Counted from the stretch's first letter, positions 47,257 to 58,196 are shown. The stretch: DNA of 64,000 nt from an uncultured Adlercreutzia sp. (GCA_910589165.1 CAJUSP010000016.1:1-64000); one strand, 5' to 3'. Numbers and translations are program-made. Notes: generated by a model from the sequence alone, not told the origin.

Positions 47257-47335
47257 TGTTAGTAGATTCTAACTTAGAGTGGATAGGTATAATGCCTGTT
47301 CAGAGGCTTGCGTCGAAAAGTTAACTTCCACCTAC

Positions 47336-47403
47336 CCGCAGCAAAACCCTTGAAATTGTCGGACTTTATTTCTGGCGTGGCAAAAGAAGGGGTTTTGTTG
47401 CGG
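47336..47403. repeat. 68-bp palindromic element, copy 2
   Basis: Ends CCGCAGCAAAACCC / GGGTTTTGTTGCGG (one mismatch). The interior TTGTCGGACTT is the reverse complement of AAGTCCGACAA in copy 1, so the two copies are probably inverted relative to each other. A TATAAT box (47288-47293) lies between them. Confidence 0.7.
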
Positions 47404-47589
47404 TGTGGCGTTAGGCTTACTTTTAGAAGCTGCTGACGAGTCCGTGGGGAAAGCCGCAAAACAACTCCGTGGGAGAAGGCCGAAGCGAGTCCGCGGAAGA
47501 AACGGTTCTGTGGGTCAAGGTGAGGGGCGTAAATCGAGTCCGTGGCGCCCCATCTTGGCGCTCCTCAATGCCAATAGTGTTCTGGAAAT

Positions 47590-47619
47590 TTGGAAGAGGG
47601 GCAGGCGAGCGGGTATACT
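47590..47619 (+). promoter_or_regulatory. Promoter of uvrC, giving a leaderless mRNA
   Basis: -35 TTGGAA (47590-47595), 18-base spacer, -10 TATACT (47614-47619). Only 7 bases separate the -10 from the ATG at 47627, so transcription should start at or next to the start codon. No Shine-Dalgarno sequence is visible. Confidence 0.6.
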
Positions 47620-47626
47620 GCTCGAC

Positions 47627-49576
47627 ATGAGCGAGAATGAAACCCAGACAGAGAAGATCGCGCGCATCAAGCGGGAGCTGGAGGCGGTGCCTACCGAGCC
47701 GGGGGTGTACCTGTGGAAGGACGCTGCCGGGCAGGTCATCTACGTGGGCAAGGCCAAGCAGCTGCGCGCCCGCATGCGGCAGTACGTGAACTTCCAGGAC
47801 GACCGCGCGAAGATTCCGCTTCTGGTGGACGCCATCGACTCCTTCGACTACATTGTCGTGGCCAACGAGCACGAGGCCCTGGTGCTGGAGAAGAACCTCA
47901 TCAACCAGCACAGCCCGTTCTTCAATGCCGACTTCAAGGACAACAAGAGCTACCCGTTCATCGCGCTGACCAAGGGCGATGTGTTCCCGGCCATCAAGTA
48001 CACGCGCGAGAAGCACCGCTCCGACACCAAGTACTTCGGCCCCTTCACCGACGCCCGCGCGGCCCGCGAGATGGTGGACATCGCCCGGCGCGTGGTGCCG
48101 CTGTGCGCCGCCTCCTGCGCGGACTGGCGCAAGCTCACGCGCGACTTGGAGAAGAACCCGCTGGCGTTCCTCGGCCGCGAGGGGCGGCCGTGCTTCGACT
48201 GCCACGTGGGCCTGGGACCCGGCGCCTGCTGCGGGCAGATAACGCCGGAGGAGTACGCCGTCAACGTGCGGCGCATCGAGCGGTTCCTCGCGGGCAACCA
48301 CCGCGAGTTCACCGAGGAGCTTGCCGTCGAGATGCAGCAGGCCGCCGAGGAGCTCGACTTCGAGCGGGCCGCGCGCCTGAAGAGCCGCATCGACACCATC
48401 AACTCGCTGGCCGACAAGCAGCATGCGGTGAGCACCCGCAACCTGAACGCCGACGTCATCGGCTTCTTCCGCGAGGAGACCGTGGCCGGCGTGCAGGTGC
48501 TCGTCATCCGCGAGGGGCGCATCGTGAACTCCAACGAGTTCGTGTTAGACCGCGGCACCGACGTGCCCGACCAGGACTTGCTGCGCAACTTCCTCATGCG
48601 CTACTACGACGCCACGACGAGCATCCCCCACGAGGTCATCGTGCGCGTGCTGCCCGAGGACGCCGAGGCCATGGGGGAGTGGCTCACCGGCAAGCTCGAC
48701 TCGGCCCACGGGGCCAAAGTGCGCTTCACCGAGCCCCAGCGCGGCGAGAAGGCGGATCTCGTGGCCATGGCCGAGAAGAACGCCCGCCACGCGCTCATGC
48801 GCTACAAGGTGCGCACGAACTACGACGACAAGCGCATCAACAACGCGCTGCTGCAGCTGGAAAGCGCGCTGGCGCTCGACGCGCCGCCCATGCGCATCGA
48901 GTGCTTCGACATCTCCACCATCCACGGGTCCTACACGGTAGCCTCTATGGTGGTATTCACCGGCGGCAAGCCCGACAAGAACCAATACCGCCGCTTCAAG
49001 ATAAAAACGCCGCTCGACGAGGCCAACGACTTCCTCTCGATGCAGGAGGTCATGCAGCGCCGCTACTCGCCCGAGCGTATGGCCGACGAGCACTTCGGTT
49101 CCAAGCCGGACCTCATCATCCTGGACGGCGGCAAGCCGCAGCTTTCGGCGGCGCTCGACATGTTCGAGGAGATGGGCATCGACGACATCGCCATCTGCGG
49201 TCTGGCCAAGCGCGACGAGGAACTGTTCGTGCCCTGGCAGGACACCGGCCCGGTGGTTCTGCCGAGCGGGTCGGCGTCGCTGTACCTGGTGAAGCAGGTG
49301 CGCGACGAGGCCCACCGCTTCGCCATTACGTTCCACCGTGAGCTGCGCGGCAAGGGCATGACGGCCTCGATCCTCGATGAGGTGGCGGGCCTGGGGCCGG
49401 TACGCAAGAAGGCGCTGATGAAGCACTTCAAGTCGTTCAAGAACCTGAAAGCGGCGAGTCTTGAGGACATAAAGGCAGCGAAAGTGATCCCCGAAGAGGT
49501 CGCCGAGGAACTGGTGCGCGTGCTGGCGCAGTATAATGAGCGGAAAACCGAGGCGGAAGGGAGCCTTAATGAGTGA
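47627..49576 (+). CDS. uvrC: Excinuclease ABC subunit C
   Basis: 649 residues. Makes both incisions of nucleotide-excision repair with UvrB. The GIY-YIG domain is at the N-terminus (EPGVYLWKDAAGQVIYVGKA, about 25-44). A Cys cluster (CFDCHVGLGPGACCG, about 189-203) fits the known UvrC Fe-S ligands. The UVR motif (AAEELDFERAARLKSRIDTI) is near 240, the RNase H-like nuclease (RIECFDISTIHGSYTVASMV, about 423) next, and tandem HhH at the end (LDEVAGLGPVRKKALMKHF). ATG 47627 matches family N-termini; an open extension to 47405 is rejected. Overlaps rapZ by 8 bases. Confidence 0.95.
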   Translation: MSENETQTEKIARIKRELEAVPTEPGVYLWKDAAGQVIYVGKAKQLRARMRQYVNFQDDRAKIPLLVDAIDSFDYIVVANEHEALVLEKNLINQHSPFFNADFKDNKSYPFIALTKGDVFPAIKYTREKHRSDTKYFGPFTDARAAREMVDIARRVVPLCAASCADWRKLTRDLEKNPLAFLGREGRPCFDCHVGLGPGACCGQITPEEYAVNVRRIERFLAGNHREFTEELAVEMQQAAEELDFERAARLKSRIDTINSLADKQHAVSTRNLNADVIGFFREETVAGVQVLVIREGRIVNSNEFVLDRGTDVPDQDLLRNFLMRYYDATTSIPHEVIVRVLPEDAEAMGEWLTGKLDSAHGAKVRFTEPQRGEKADLVAMAEKNARHALMRYKVRTNYDDKRINNALLQLESALALDAPPMRIECFDISTIHGSYTVASMVVFTGGKPDKNQYRRFKIKTPLDEANDFLSMQEVMQRRYSPERMADEHFGSKPDLIILDGGKPQLSAALDMFEEMGIDDIAICGLAKRDEELFVPWQDTGPVVLPSGSASLYLVKQVRDEAHRFAITFHRELRGKGMTASILDEVAGLGPVRKKALMKHFKSFKNLKAASLEDIKAAKVIPEEVAEELVRVLAQYNERKTEAEGSLNE

Positions 49577-50540
49577 CGAGACCCAAGCGTTGGAGGCCAT
49601 GCCCGACTTCGTCATTGTGACGGGAATGTCGGGGGCGGGCCGCACCGAGGCCATGCACGTGTTCGAGGACCTGGGCTACTTCTGCGTGGACAACCTGCCC
49701 TCGAGCCTGCTCGGCGAGCTGGTGCGCGTGAACGAGGGCACCGAGCACGAAGGTGGGCGGCGCCGGCTCGCCGTGGTGTGCGACTCGCGCAACGGCGACT
49801 TCTTCGGCGATCTGGAAACCGAGCTTTCCGCCATGACCGAGCACGGCATCTCCTACAAGACGCTGTTTCTGGACGCCGCCGACGACAAGCTCATCGCGCG
49901 GTACAAGAGCAGCCGGCGCCGGCATCCGCTGTGCACCGACGGCACCACCATCTGGCAGGGCATCCAGCGCGAGCGCCACATGCTCATGGGGCTGCGCGAT
50001 CGAGCCGACTTCGTCATCGACACCACCGATATGCTGCCCCAGAAGCTGCGCAGCACCATCCGCGGCCTGTTCTCCACGGGCAGCGAGCGCAAGGGGCTTG
50101 CGGTTACCGTGTACTCCTTCGGTTTCAAGCACGGCGCCCCCTACGACGCCGACCTTGTCATGGACGTGCGCTTCCTGCCGAACCCCTACTACGACCCGGA
50201 GCTGCGGCCGCTGACGGGGCTCGACGCGCCGGTGCGCGACTTCGTGCGCATGCGCGAGGAGACCATCGAGTTCGAGCAGAAGTGGCACGACCTACTCGAC
50301 GTGGTCATGCCGGGGTATGTGGCCGAGGGCAAGCAGCAGCTGGCCATCGGCGTGGGCTGCACCGGTGGCCAGCACCGTTCCGTGGCGCTCGCCGAATCCA
50401 CCGGCGACTACCTGAAGTCGAAGGGCTACCGGGTGAGCGTGGCCCACCGCGACCTGCGTCTGGCCGAGCGCGGCAAGGACGTGCTCTCCGAAAGCGACAA
50501 CGTGCTCGATTCCCGCGCCCGCTCCGGCAAGGACGCGTAG
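49569..50540 (+). CDS. rapZ: RapZ/YvcJ family nucleotide-binding protein
   Basis: 323 residues. The N-terminal P-loop ATPase domain has VIVTGMSGAGRTEAMHVFEDLGYFCVDNLP; the Walker A is GMSGAGRT, with Arg in place of the usual Lys. The C-terminal domain has VDVRFLPNPYYDPELRPLTG and the signature GCTGGQHRSVALAE (about 262-275). In E. coli RapZ delivers GlmZ sRNA to RNase E; in Gram-positives YvcJ binds nucleotides and sits with yvcK and whiA. The start at 49569 overlaps uvrC; a start at 49536 lacks a site. Confidence 0.93.
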   Translation: MSDETQALEAMPDFVIVTGMSGAGRTEAMHVFEDLGYFCVDNLPSSLLGELVRVNEGTEHEGGRRRLAVVCDSRNGDFFGDLETELSAMTEHGISYKTLFLDAADDKLIARYKSSRRRHPLCTDGTTIWQGIQRERHMLMGLRDRADFVIDTTDMLPQKLRSTIRGLFSTGSERKGLAVTVYSFGFKHGAPYDADLVMDVRFLPNPYYDPELRPLTGLDAPVRDFVRMREETIEFEQKWHDLLDVVMPGYVAEGKQQLAIGVGCTGGQHRSVALAESTGDYLKSKGYRVSVAHRDLRLAERGKDVLSESDNVLDSRARSGKDA

Positions 50541-50542
50541 CG

Positions 50543-51694
50543 GTGGCCGTGAACAAGAGCGAGGCCTTCCGCGTCGATCCGGCGGCCACGGCGGCGTTCT
50601 CGGCCCTGCGCCACGCGCTGCCGAACCTGCGGGGCCTCGAGGGCGACGAGCAGGGCATCCGCGCCGTGGTCATCGGCGGCGGCACCGGGGCGCCCGTGTC
50701 CATCCGCACACTGCTGTCGCTCGGCGTGCAGACGAGCGCCGTGGTGGCCATGGCCGACGACGGCGGCTCCACCGGCGTGCTGCGCGAGGAGGCCGACGTG
50801 ACGCCCCCCGGCGACATCCGCAAGTGCCTCGTGGCCTTCGCGAAGGACCCGGCCGACCCGCTCGTGCGCGCGCTCAAGTACCGCTTCGCCGTGGCCCGCG
50901 ACCACGCGCTCGGCAACCTGTTGCTGGCCGCCCTGGAAGACGCCTGCGGGTCGTTCCCCGAGGCCATCGCCATCTGCGAGCGGCTCGTGAACGCCCAGGG
51001 GCACGTGTACCCCTCGACGCTGGACCACGTGGTGCTCTCGGCCCGCACGCAAGATGGGCGCGTGTTGGAGGGCCAGGCGGTGGCCTGCCATTCGAAGACG
51101 GCCCTGGAATCGGTGTGGCTCACCGACGAGGCGGGCCGGCCCCCGCGTCCCTACGAGCCGGCGCTCGAGGCCATCCGCGAGGCCGACCTCATCGTGCTGG
51201 GGCCCGGGTCGCTGTTCACCTCCATCATTCCGAACCTGCTCATTCCCGGCGTGGTGGAGGCCATCCGCGCCTCCCGCGGGCGCGTGCTGTTCGTGTGCGC
51301 CCTCGCCGACGTGCAGGGGGAGACCTGGGGGCTCACGGCCCGCGAGCACTTCGAGGCGCTCGCCGCCCACGGCATGGAGGGGCTCATCGACTACATGCTC
51401 GTGCACTCGAAGGTGCCGCTGCGCGCCGAGAGCCCGGCCACGGGCAGCTTCGCGGCGCTCTCTGGCGCCGAGCTGGAGCACGCCTCCACGAGCGATTTGA
51501 ACGACACCCAGCTCACGCGCGGGGTGCGTCCCATCTCCATCAATTACGCCGACATGCTCGCCATCCAGTCGCGCGGCCCCATTGTCATCAGCCGCAACCT
51601 GGTGGATTCCGAGCAGCCCACGTGGCACTCGCCCTTCGCCCTGCGCGAGGCCTTCCAAAGCGTCATCAAGATGGCCCGGGCGCGGCGGAGCTAG
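50543..51694 (+). CDS. yvcK: Gluconeogenesis factor YvcK/MgfK family
   Basis: 383 residues starting with GTG just after rapZ. Core motifs: VVIGGGTGAPVSIRTLLSLG (about 43), AMADDGGSTGVLREE, PPGDIRKCLVA, DHALGNLLLAALE, LGPGSLFTSIIPNLL and the C-terminal VHSKVPLR region. YvcK proteins bind UDP-sugars (UDP-GlcNAc) and support peptidoglycan synthesis on gluconeogenic substrates. Middle gene of the conserved rapZ-yvcK-whiA cluster, 3 bases from whiA. The N-terminal 40 residues are less conserved, so a slightly later start is possible. Confidence 0.93.
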   Translation: MAVNKSEAFRVDPAATAAFSALRHALPNLRGLEGDEQGIRAVVIGGGTGAPVSIRTLLSLGVQTSAVVAMADDGGSTGVLREEADVTPPGDIRKCLVAFAKDPADPLVRALKYRFAVARDHALGNLLLAALEDACGSFPEAIAICERLVNAQGHVYPSTLDHVVLSARTQDGRVLEGQAVACHSKTALESVWLTDEAGRPPRPYEPALEAIREADLIVLGPGSLFTSIIPNLLIPGVVEAIRASRGRVLFVCALADVQGETWGLTAREHFEALAAHGMEGLIDYMLVHSKVPLRAESPATGSFAALSGAELEHASTSDLNDTQLTRGVRPISINYADMLAIQSRGPIVISRNLVDSEQPTWHSPFALREAFQSVIKMARARRS

Positions 51695-51697
51695 GCC

Positions 51698-52627
51698 ATG
51701 TCGTTTACCGCCGAGGTGAAAGACGAGCTGGCCCGTGTGGCGCCGGCGTGCCCCGCTTGCGAGAAGGCCACGCTGGCGGCGCTCGTGCGCATCGAGGGCA
51801 CGCTGTTCGTGAGCGGGCCTTCGCGCTACCGCGTGGAAATCGCCACCGACGCGCCGGCCGTGGCGCGCCTGGTGGTGCGGCTTCTGCACGGTATCTACCA
51901 GCTGAAGACGAACCTCACCATGCGCCGGTCGGTGCTGCACAAGACGCCGAACTACCTCATCGAGGTGCCGGCCCAGCCTCATTTGGCCGACGCCCTGCGC
52001 GACATGGGCGTGCTCACGGCCGAGGGCGGCCTGGAAATGGGCATCAAGCCGGAACTTGTGGCGCGCCCCTGCTGCGCGGCGGCCTATCTGCGCGGGGCGT
52101 TCCTCGGCTCCGGGTTCATCTCGAACCCCAAAAGCGACTTCCACTTCGAGATCACCGTGGAATCCGAGGCCCTGGCCGAGGGGCTTGTGGCCCTCATGGC
52201 CCGCAAGGACATCGCCGCGCGCATCATGGCCCGGCGCAGCTCGTACATGGTGTACCTGAAGAGCGGCACGGCCATCCTCGAGTTCCTCGCGTTCACCGGT
52301 GCCCACCAGGCGGCGCTGTCCATGGAGGAGGAGCGCGTGGTGAAGAGCGTCCGCAACGACGTGAACCGCATGATCAACGCCGAGATGGCCAACCAGCAGA
52401 AGGCGTCGAACGCGGCGGTCGAGCAGCTCTACACCATCCGCGCGGTACTCGAGCACTACGGCATGGAGAACCTGCCGCCGGCCCTGCAGGACTTCATCCG
52501 CCTGCGCGTCACCTACCCGGAGGCGTCCCTGAAGGAGCTCGGCGAGCGCGCCACGCCGCCTCTTTCCAAAAGCGCCGTCTACCACCGAGTCCGCCGCATA
52601 GAACAGCTCGCCCGCGAGATAAGCTAA
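51698..52627 (+). CDS. whiA: DNA-binding protein WhiA
   Basis: 309 residues. N-terminal LAGLIDADG-like (catalytically dead homing endonuclease) domain: CCAAAYLRGAFLGSGFISNPKSDFHFE (about 127) and YMVYLKSGTAILEFLAFTGA. The C-terminal helix-turn-helix has LKELGERATPPLSKSAVYHRVRRI (about 280-303). WhiA controls sporulation-septation genes in Streptomyces and affects cell division and chromosome segregation in Bacillus. Last gene of the uvrC-rapZ-yvcK-whiA run. Confidence 0.95.
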   Translation: MSFTAEVKDELARVAPACPACEKATLAALVRIEGTLFVSGPSRYRVEIATDAPAVARLVVRLLHGIYQLKTNLTMRRSVLHKTPNYLIEVPAQPHLADALRDMGVLTAEGGLEMGIKPELVARPCCAAAYLRGAFLGSGFISNPKSDFHFEITVESEALAEGLVALMARKDIAARIMARRSSYMVYLKSGTAILEFLAFTGAHQAALSMEEERVVKSVRNDVNRMINAEMANQQKASNAAVEQLYTIRAVLEHYGMENLPPALQDFIRLRVTYPEASLKELGERATPPLSKSAVYHRVRRIEQLAREIS

Positions 52628-52817
52628 CCGCTTTTGCCAGCCGCAGTCGTTATGGCTCCAACAAGATAGATCTATTCTACCATTTTACTTCGTGAGTAAG
52701 AGTTATGGTAATAGTAGTAAAAAATATTTCAGTAAAATTTTTCAGCAATGAATACTGGTATACGGTACTATGAAAATATACAGAACTCATATCATAAATG
52801 AGTAATGGAGGTGCTTT

Positions 52818-53324
52818 ATGCGGTACCAGAAGAACGGGAAGCTTTACGACACCGATACGGCTGTGCGGGTGCTTGTGGCGGAAAGCGAGGTTGCTCGGAA
52901 GAACCCGCGGTTCTACGAACAGACGCTGTACCGCAAGCGGACGGGAGAGTTCTTTCTCCATTGCGTCGGCGGTCCGGAGTCGCCGGCAGCGCGGTTCACG
53001 CGCCCGGGGCAGAGCAAGCCCGAGGGCGGCGAGTTCATTCAGCCCGTCGACGCCATCGGCGCCCGCGAGTTCGTAGAGGAGCGCGGGGGGAGGGCGGCGG
53101 CGGATCTTCTCGACCGCTATTTCGGCGAAAAACCCGACGAGGTGAAGATAACTGCCGTCATCGACCGTCAGGCCGATGCGATGCTGCGCCGCCTGCAGGA
53201 GACCGACCCGACCGTCCGCTCCCAGGGCACTGTCATCTCGAAGGCCCTGCGGATGTACTTTCAAGCCACACGCATTGACGGCGTGGCCCACCCCCTCGAC
53301 GCCGACCTGCGCCTCATCCGCTAG
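52818..53324 (+). CDS. Hypothetical protein with a ribbon-helix-helix-like C-terminus
   Basis: 168 residues. The N-terminal half (KNGKLYDTDTAVRVLV, then FYEQTLYRKRTGEFFLHCVG and EFIQPVDAIGAREFVEE) resembles short uncharacterised proteins common on conjugative elements and phages of gut anaerobes. The C-terminal part (VKITAVIDRQADAMLRRLQE and RSQGTVISKALRMYF) has the strand-helix-helix pattern of a ribbon-helix-helix DNA-binding domain. GGAGGTG lies upstream of the ATG. It is preceded by a 130-base AT-rich stretch unlike the surroundings and sits between whiA and gapA, suggesting it was acquired. Regulator or antitoxin is possible. Confidence 0.65.
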   Translation: MRYQKNGKLYDTDTAVRVLVAESEVARKNPRFYEQTLYRKRTGEFFLHCVGGPESPAARFTRPGQSKPEGGEFIQPVDAIGAREFVEERGGRAAADLLDRYFGEKPDEVKITAVIDRQADAMLRRLQETDPTVRSQGTVISKALRMYFQATRIDGVAHPLDADLRLIR

Positions 53325-53397
53325 AGGGCGGCAATTTGTGCGCGGGGCGCGGTTTTCGGGGCCGAATGCGTTATGCGCGTTACCCAATGGTGATCTT

Positions 53398-53411
53398 CGT
53401 AGTAAACTACG
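53398..53411. promoter_or_regulatory. Operator-like palindrome upstream of gapA
   Basis: CGTAGTAAACTACG, a perfect palindrome, within a wider imperfect one (CTTCGTAGT / ACTACGGGAAG), 67 bases upstream of the gapA start. It may bind a glycolytic regulator; identity unknown. Confidence 0.45.
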
Positions 53412-53477
53412 GGAAGTTAAACAGCTGATCAAGCGTTTATCATTGGCATCGCGAGTATCTTGTGAAAGGAGATACGC

Positions 53478-54488
53478 ATGACAACCAAGGTAGGCATCAA
53501 CGGATTCGGCCGTATCGGGCGCCTCGTGTTCCGCGCCATGGCGAACGACCCCGATGTGGAGGTCGTGGCCGTTAACGACCTGGGCGACAAGGCCGCCCTC
53601 GCGCACCTGCTGAAGTACGACTCCGTGCACGGCCGCGCCTTCGACACCATCGAAGTGGTGGATGACGGCCTCATCGTGGACGGTAAACACGTGACCATGC
53701 TCTCCGATCGCGATCCGGCGAACCTGCCCTGGGGCGAGCTGGGGGTCGACGTCGTCGTCGAGTCCACCGGCTTCTTCACCGACGCCAATGCCGCCAAGGC
53801 CCACCTGGACGCCGGCGCCAAGAAGGTCGTCATCTCCGCGCCCGCCAAGAACGAGGACATCACCATCGTCATGGGCGTGAACGACGATCAGTACGACCCT
53901 GAGAAGCACAACATCATCTCCAACGCTTCCTGCACCACCAACTGCCTCGCGCCCTTCGCCAAGGTGCTGCTGGACAACTTCGGCATCAAGCGCGGCTACA
54001 TGAACACCATCCACTCCTACACCAACGACCAGAAGATCCTGGACCTGCCCCACAAGGACCTGCGCCGCGCCCGCTCGGCTGCCGTGTCCATGATCCCCAC
54101 CACCACCGGCGCTGCCCGCGCCGTGTCGCTGGTGCTGCCCGAGCTGAAGGGCAAGCTTGACGGCTTCGCCACCCGCGTTCCCACCCCCGACGGGTCCATG
54201 GTCGACCTCACGGTGGAGCTTGAGAAGGACGTGACGGTTGACGAGATCAACGCCGCCATGAAGGCCGCGGCCGAGGGCCCCTTGAAGGGCATCCTCGAGT
54301 ACACCGAGGATCCCATCGTCTCCATCGACATCGTGGGCGACCCGGCGAGCTCCGTGTTCGACTCCAAGCTCACCATGTGCCTGGGCGGCGAGGGCAACTT
54401 CGTGAAGTGCGTCTCCTGGTACGACAACGAGTGGGGCTATTCGAATCGAGTCAAGGACCTCGTGAAGATTCTGCTCCCCGAGGCGTAA
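53478..54488 (+). CDS. gapA: Glyceraldehyde-3-phosphate dehydrogenase, type I
   Basis: 336 residues. Oxidises and phosphorylates GAP to 1,3-bisphosphoglycerate with NAD. The Rossmann motif INGFGRIGRLVFRAM is at the N-terminus, the catalytic cysteine in NASCTTNCLAPFAK near residue 152, and the conserved C-terminal SWYDNEWGYSNRVKDLV. An Asp-free NDLGDKA segment follows the second strand, as in NAD-preferring enzymes. First gene of the gapA-pgk-tpiA-gpmI glycolytic cluster, separated from pgk by a terminator-like hairpin. AAAGGAG precedes the ATG. Confidence 0.97.
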   Translation: MTTKVGINGFGRIGRLVFRAMANDPDVEVVAVNDLGDKAALAHLLKYDSVHGRAFDTIEVVDDGLIVDGKHVTMLSDRDPANLPWGELGVDVVVESTGFFTDANAAKAHLDAGAKKVVISAPAKNEDITIVMGVNDDQYDPEKHNIISNASCTTNCLAPFAKVLLDNFGIKRGYMNTIHSYTNDQKILDLPHKDLRRARSAAVSMIPTTTGAARAVSLVLPELKGKLDGFATRVPTPDGSMVDLTVELEKDVTVDEINAAMKAAAEGPLKGILEYTEDPIVSIDIVGDPASSVFDSKLTMCLGGEGNFVKCVSWYDNEWGYSNRVKDLVKILLPEA

Positions 54489-54504
54489 GAGAACGATAGT
54501 TTCT

Positions 54505-54542
54505 GAAAAGCCTGGCTCATCTTGGGTCAGGCTTTTCGTTTT
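54505..54542 (+). terminator. Terminator/attenuator between gapA and pgk
   Basis: GAAAAGCCTG / CAGGCTTTTC, a perfect 10-bp stem with a 13-base loop, then GTTTTG. It may let gapA mRNA accumulate above pgk, as seen in other glycolytic operons. Confidence 0.75.
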
Positions 54543-54554
54543 GAAAGGACGGAC

Positions 54555-55739
<1,185 letters not shown>

Positions 55740-55767
55740 CAGTGTCTCACTCCTTGAAAGGAACCCT

Positions 55768-56538
<771 letters not shown>

Positions 56539-58119
56539 ATGAACCCTACGGAAACATCCGCTGCCGCCCGCGAAGGCCTGCGCCTGCCGGCCTGCCTCAT
56601 CATCATGGACGGCTTCGGTCTGGCCGAGCCGGGGCCGGGCAACGCCATCTCTCTGGCGAATACCCCGGTGCTCGACGGGCTGTTCGCTAACGAATCCCAC
56701 ACGCGGCTTCAGGCCTCCGGCGAGGCCGTGGGTCTGCCCGAGGGGCAGATGGGGAACTCGGAAGTGGGGCACCTGAACATCGGCGCGGGGCGCGTCGTGT
56801 TCCAGGAGCTCACCCGCATCAACCGCGCTTGCCGCGACGGCTCCCTTGCCGCCAATCCGGTGCTCGGCGAGGCCTTCAAGGCCGCCCAGGCCCCGGGTGC
56901 GGCGCTGCACCTCATGGGCCTGCTCTCCGACGGCGGCGTGCACTCGTCCAACGAGCACCTCTACGGGCTCATCGACGCGGCTGTGGCTGCCGGCGTGGGC
57001 CACATCATGATCCACTGCTTCATGGATGGCCGCGATGTGCCGCCCTCGAGCGGCGCGGAATACATGCGCCAGCTGGTCGACTACATCGAGCGGGCGGCCA
57101 ACCGCGGGGGCGAGGCGCCCTGCCTCATCGAGGTCGCCTCGGTTTCCGGCCGCTACTACGCCATGGACCGCGACAACCGCTGGGAGCGCGTGAGCCGGGC
57201 CTACGACGCCGTCGTGTGCGCCGAGCCCTGCCGCGACGTGGCGGCGGTGGCAGCTATGGAGGCGTCCTACGCCGAGGGCATTACCGACGAGTTCGTGGAG
57301 CCGGTGGCGCTCAGCCCGCGCGGCATGCGCGACGGCGACGCGGTCGTCTTCTTCAACTTCCGCCCCGACCGAGCCCGCGAGCTTACCCGGGCCATTACCG
57401 ACCCGTCCTTTGCCGGCTTTAAGCGCGACGCGTGGCCCCAGGTGTCCTTCGTGTGCCTGACCGAGTACGACCCCGATATTCCCGCGCCCATCGCCTTTGC
57501 GAAGGAGTTCCCGGAAAACGTGCTGGCCGACGTGTTGGCCGACGCGGGGCTTTCCCAGTACCACATCGCCGAGACGGAGAAGTACGCCCACGTGACCTTC
57601 TTCCTGAACGGAGGCCGCGAGGCCGAGAAGGCGGGGGAGAGCCGCTGCCTGGTGGCGAGCCCCAAGGTGGCCACCTACGACCTGCAGCCTGAGATGAGCG
57701 AGCCGGAGGTGGCCGATAAGCTAGCGGCTGCCATCGACGCTGGCGAGGCCGACGTGTACATCGTGAACTTCGCGAACTGCGATATGGTGGGGCACACTGG
57801 CGTGGTGCAGGCGGCCCGCGAGGCGGTAGAGGCGGTGGATGCCGGCGTGGGCCGGGTGCTCGACGCGGTTCGCCGCCAGGGAGGCGTGGCGCTTGTCACC
57901 GCCGACCACGGCAATGCCGACTGCATGATCGCCGAGGACGGCACGCCGTTCACGGCCCACACGACGGCCCCTGTGCCACTCGTGCTGGTGGATGCCAGTG
58001 GCGCGAGCCTTGCGCTCTCGGGCGCCGAGGGGCGCCTGGCCGACATCGCGCCCACGCTGCTGGCCATGATCGGCCTTGAGGCCCCGGCCGAGATGACCGG
58101 CGAGAACCTGCTGGCTTAA
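56539..58119 (+). CDS. gpmI: Cofactor-independent phosphoglycerate mutase
   Basis: 526 residues of the alkaline-phosphatase-fold iPGM, interconverting 3- and 2-phosphoglycerate with Mn. Metal-binding IIMDGFGL near residue 15, the phosphoserine motif MGNSEVGHLNIGAGR near 72, MDGRDVPPSS near 158, FNFRPDRAREL near 273, and the distal metal sites NCDMVGHTG and ADHGNADCM (about 413-460). The ATG immediately follows the tpiA stop. Followed by a GC-rich hairpin. Confidence 0.96.
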   Translation: MNPTETSAAAREGLRLPACLIIMDGFGLAEPGPGNAISLANTPVLDGLFANESHTRLQASGEAVGLPEGQMGNSEVGHLNIGAGRVVFQELTRINRACRDGSLAANPVLGEAFKAAQAPGAALHLMGLLSDGGVHSSNEHLYGLIDAAVAAGVGHIMIHCFMDGRDVPPSSGAEYMRQLVDYIERAANRGGEAPCLIEVASVSGRYYAMDRDNRWERVSRAYDAVVCAEPCRDVAAVAAMEASYAEGITDEFVEPVALSPRGMRDGDAVVFFNFRPDRARELTRAITDPSFAGFKRDAWPQVSFVCLTEYDPDIPAPIAFAKEFPENVLADVLADAGLSQYHIAETEKYAHVTFFLNGGREAEKAGESRCLVASPKVATYDLQPEMSEPEVADKLAAAIDAGEADVYIVNFANCDMVGHTGVVQAAREAVEAVDAGVGRVLDAVRRQGGVALVTADHGNADCMIAEDGTPFTAHTTAPVPLVLVDASGASLALSGAEGRLADIAPTLLAMIGLEAPAEMTGENLLA

Positions 58120-58124
58120 TGAAA

Positions 58125-58151
58125 GGCGGCCCGACCCCTGCGCGGGCCGCC
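58125..58151 (+). terminator. Hairpin after gpmI
   Basis: GGCGGCCCG / CGGGCCGCC, a perfect 9-bp stem with a 9-base loop, 5 bases past the stop. No T run. Confidence 0.6.
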
Positions 58152-58196
58152 CATTGCAGGTAATGTGCGCTTACCTCGGCGTTTGCAAGATACGCC

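Noticed and set aside
47405..47626. 74-codon N-terminal extension of UvrC
   Set aside because: No ribosome site; the sequence is Arg-rich, starts next to a palindromic repeat and is absent from the UvrC family. The ATG at 47627 gives the normal N-terminus.
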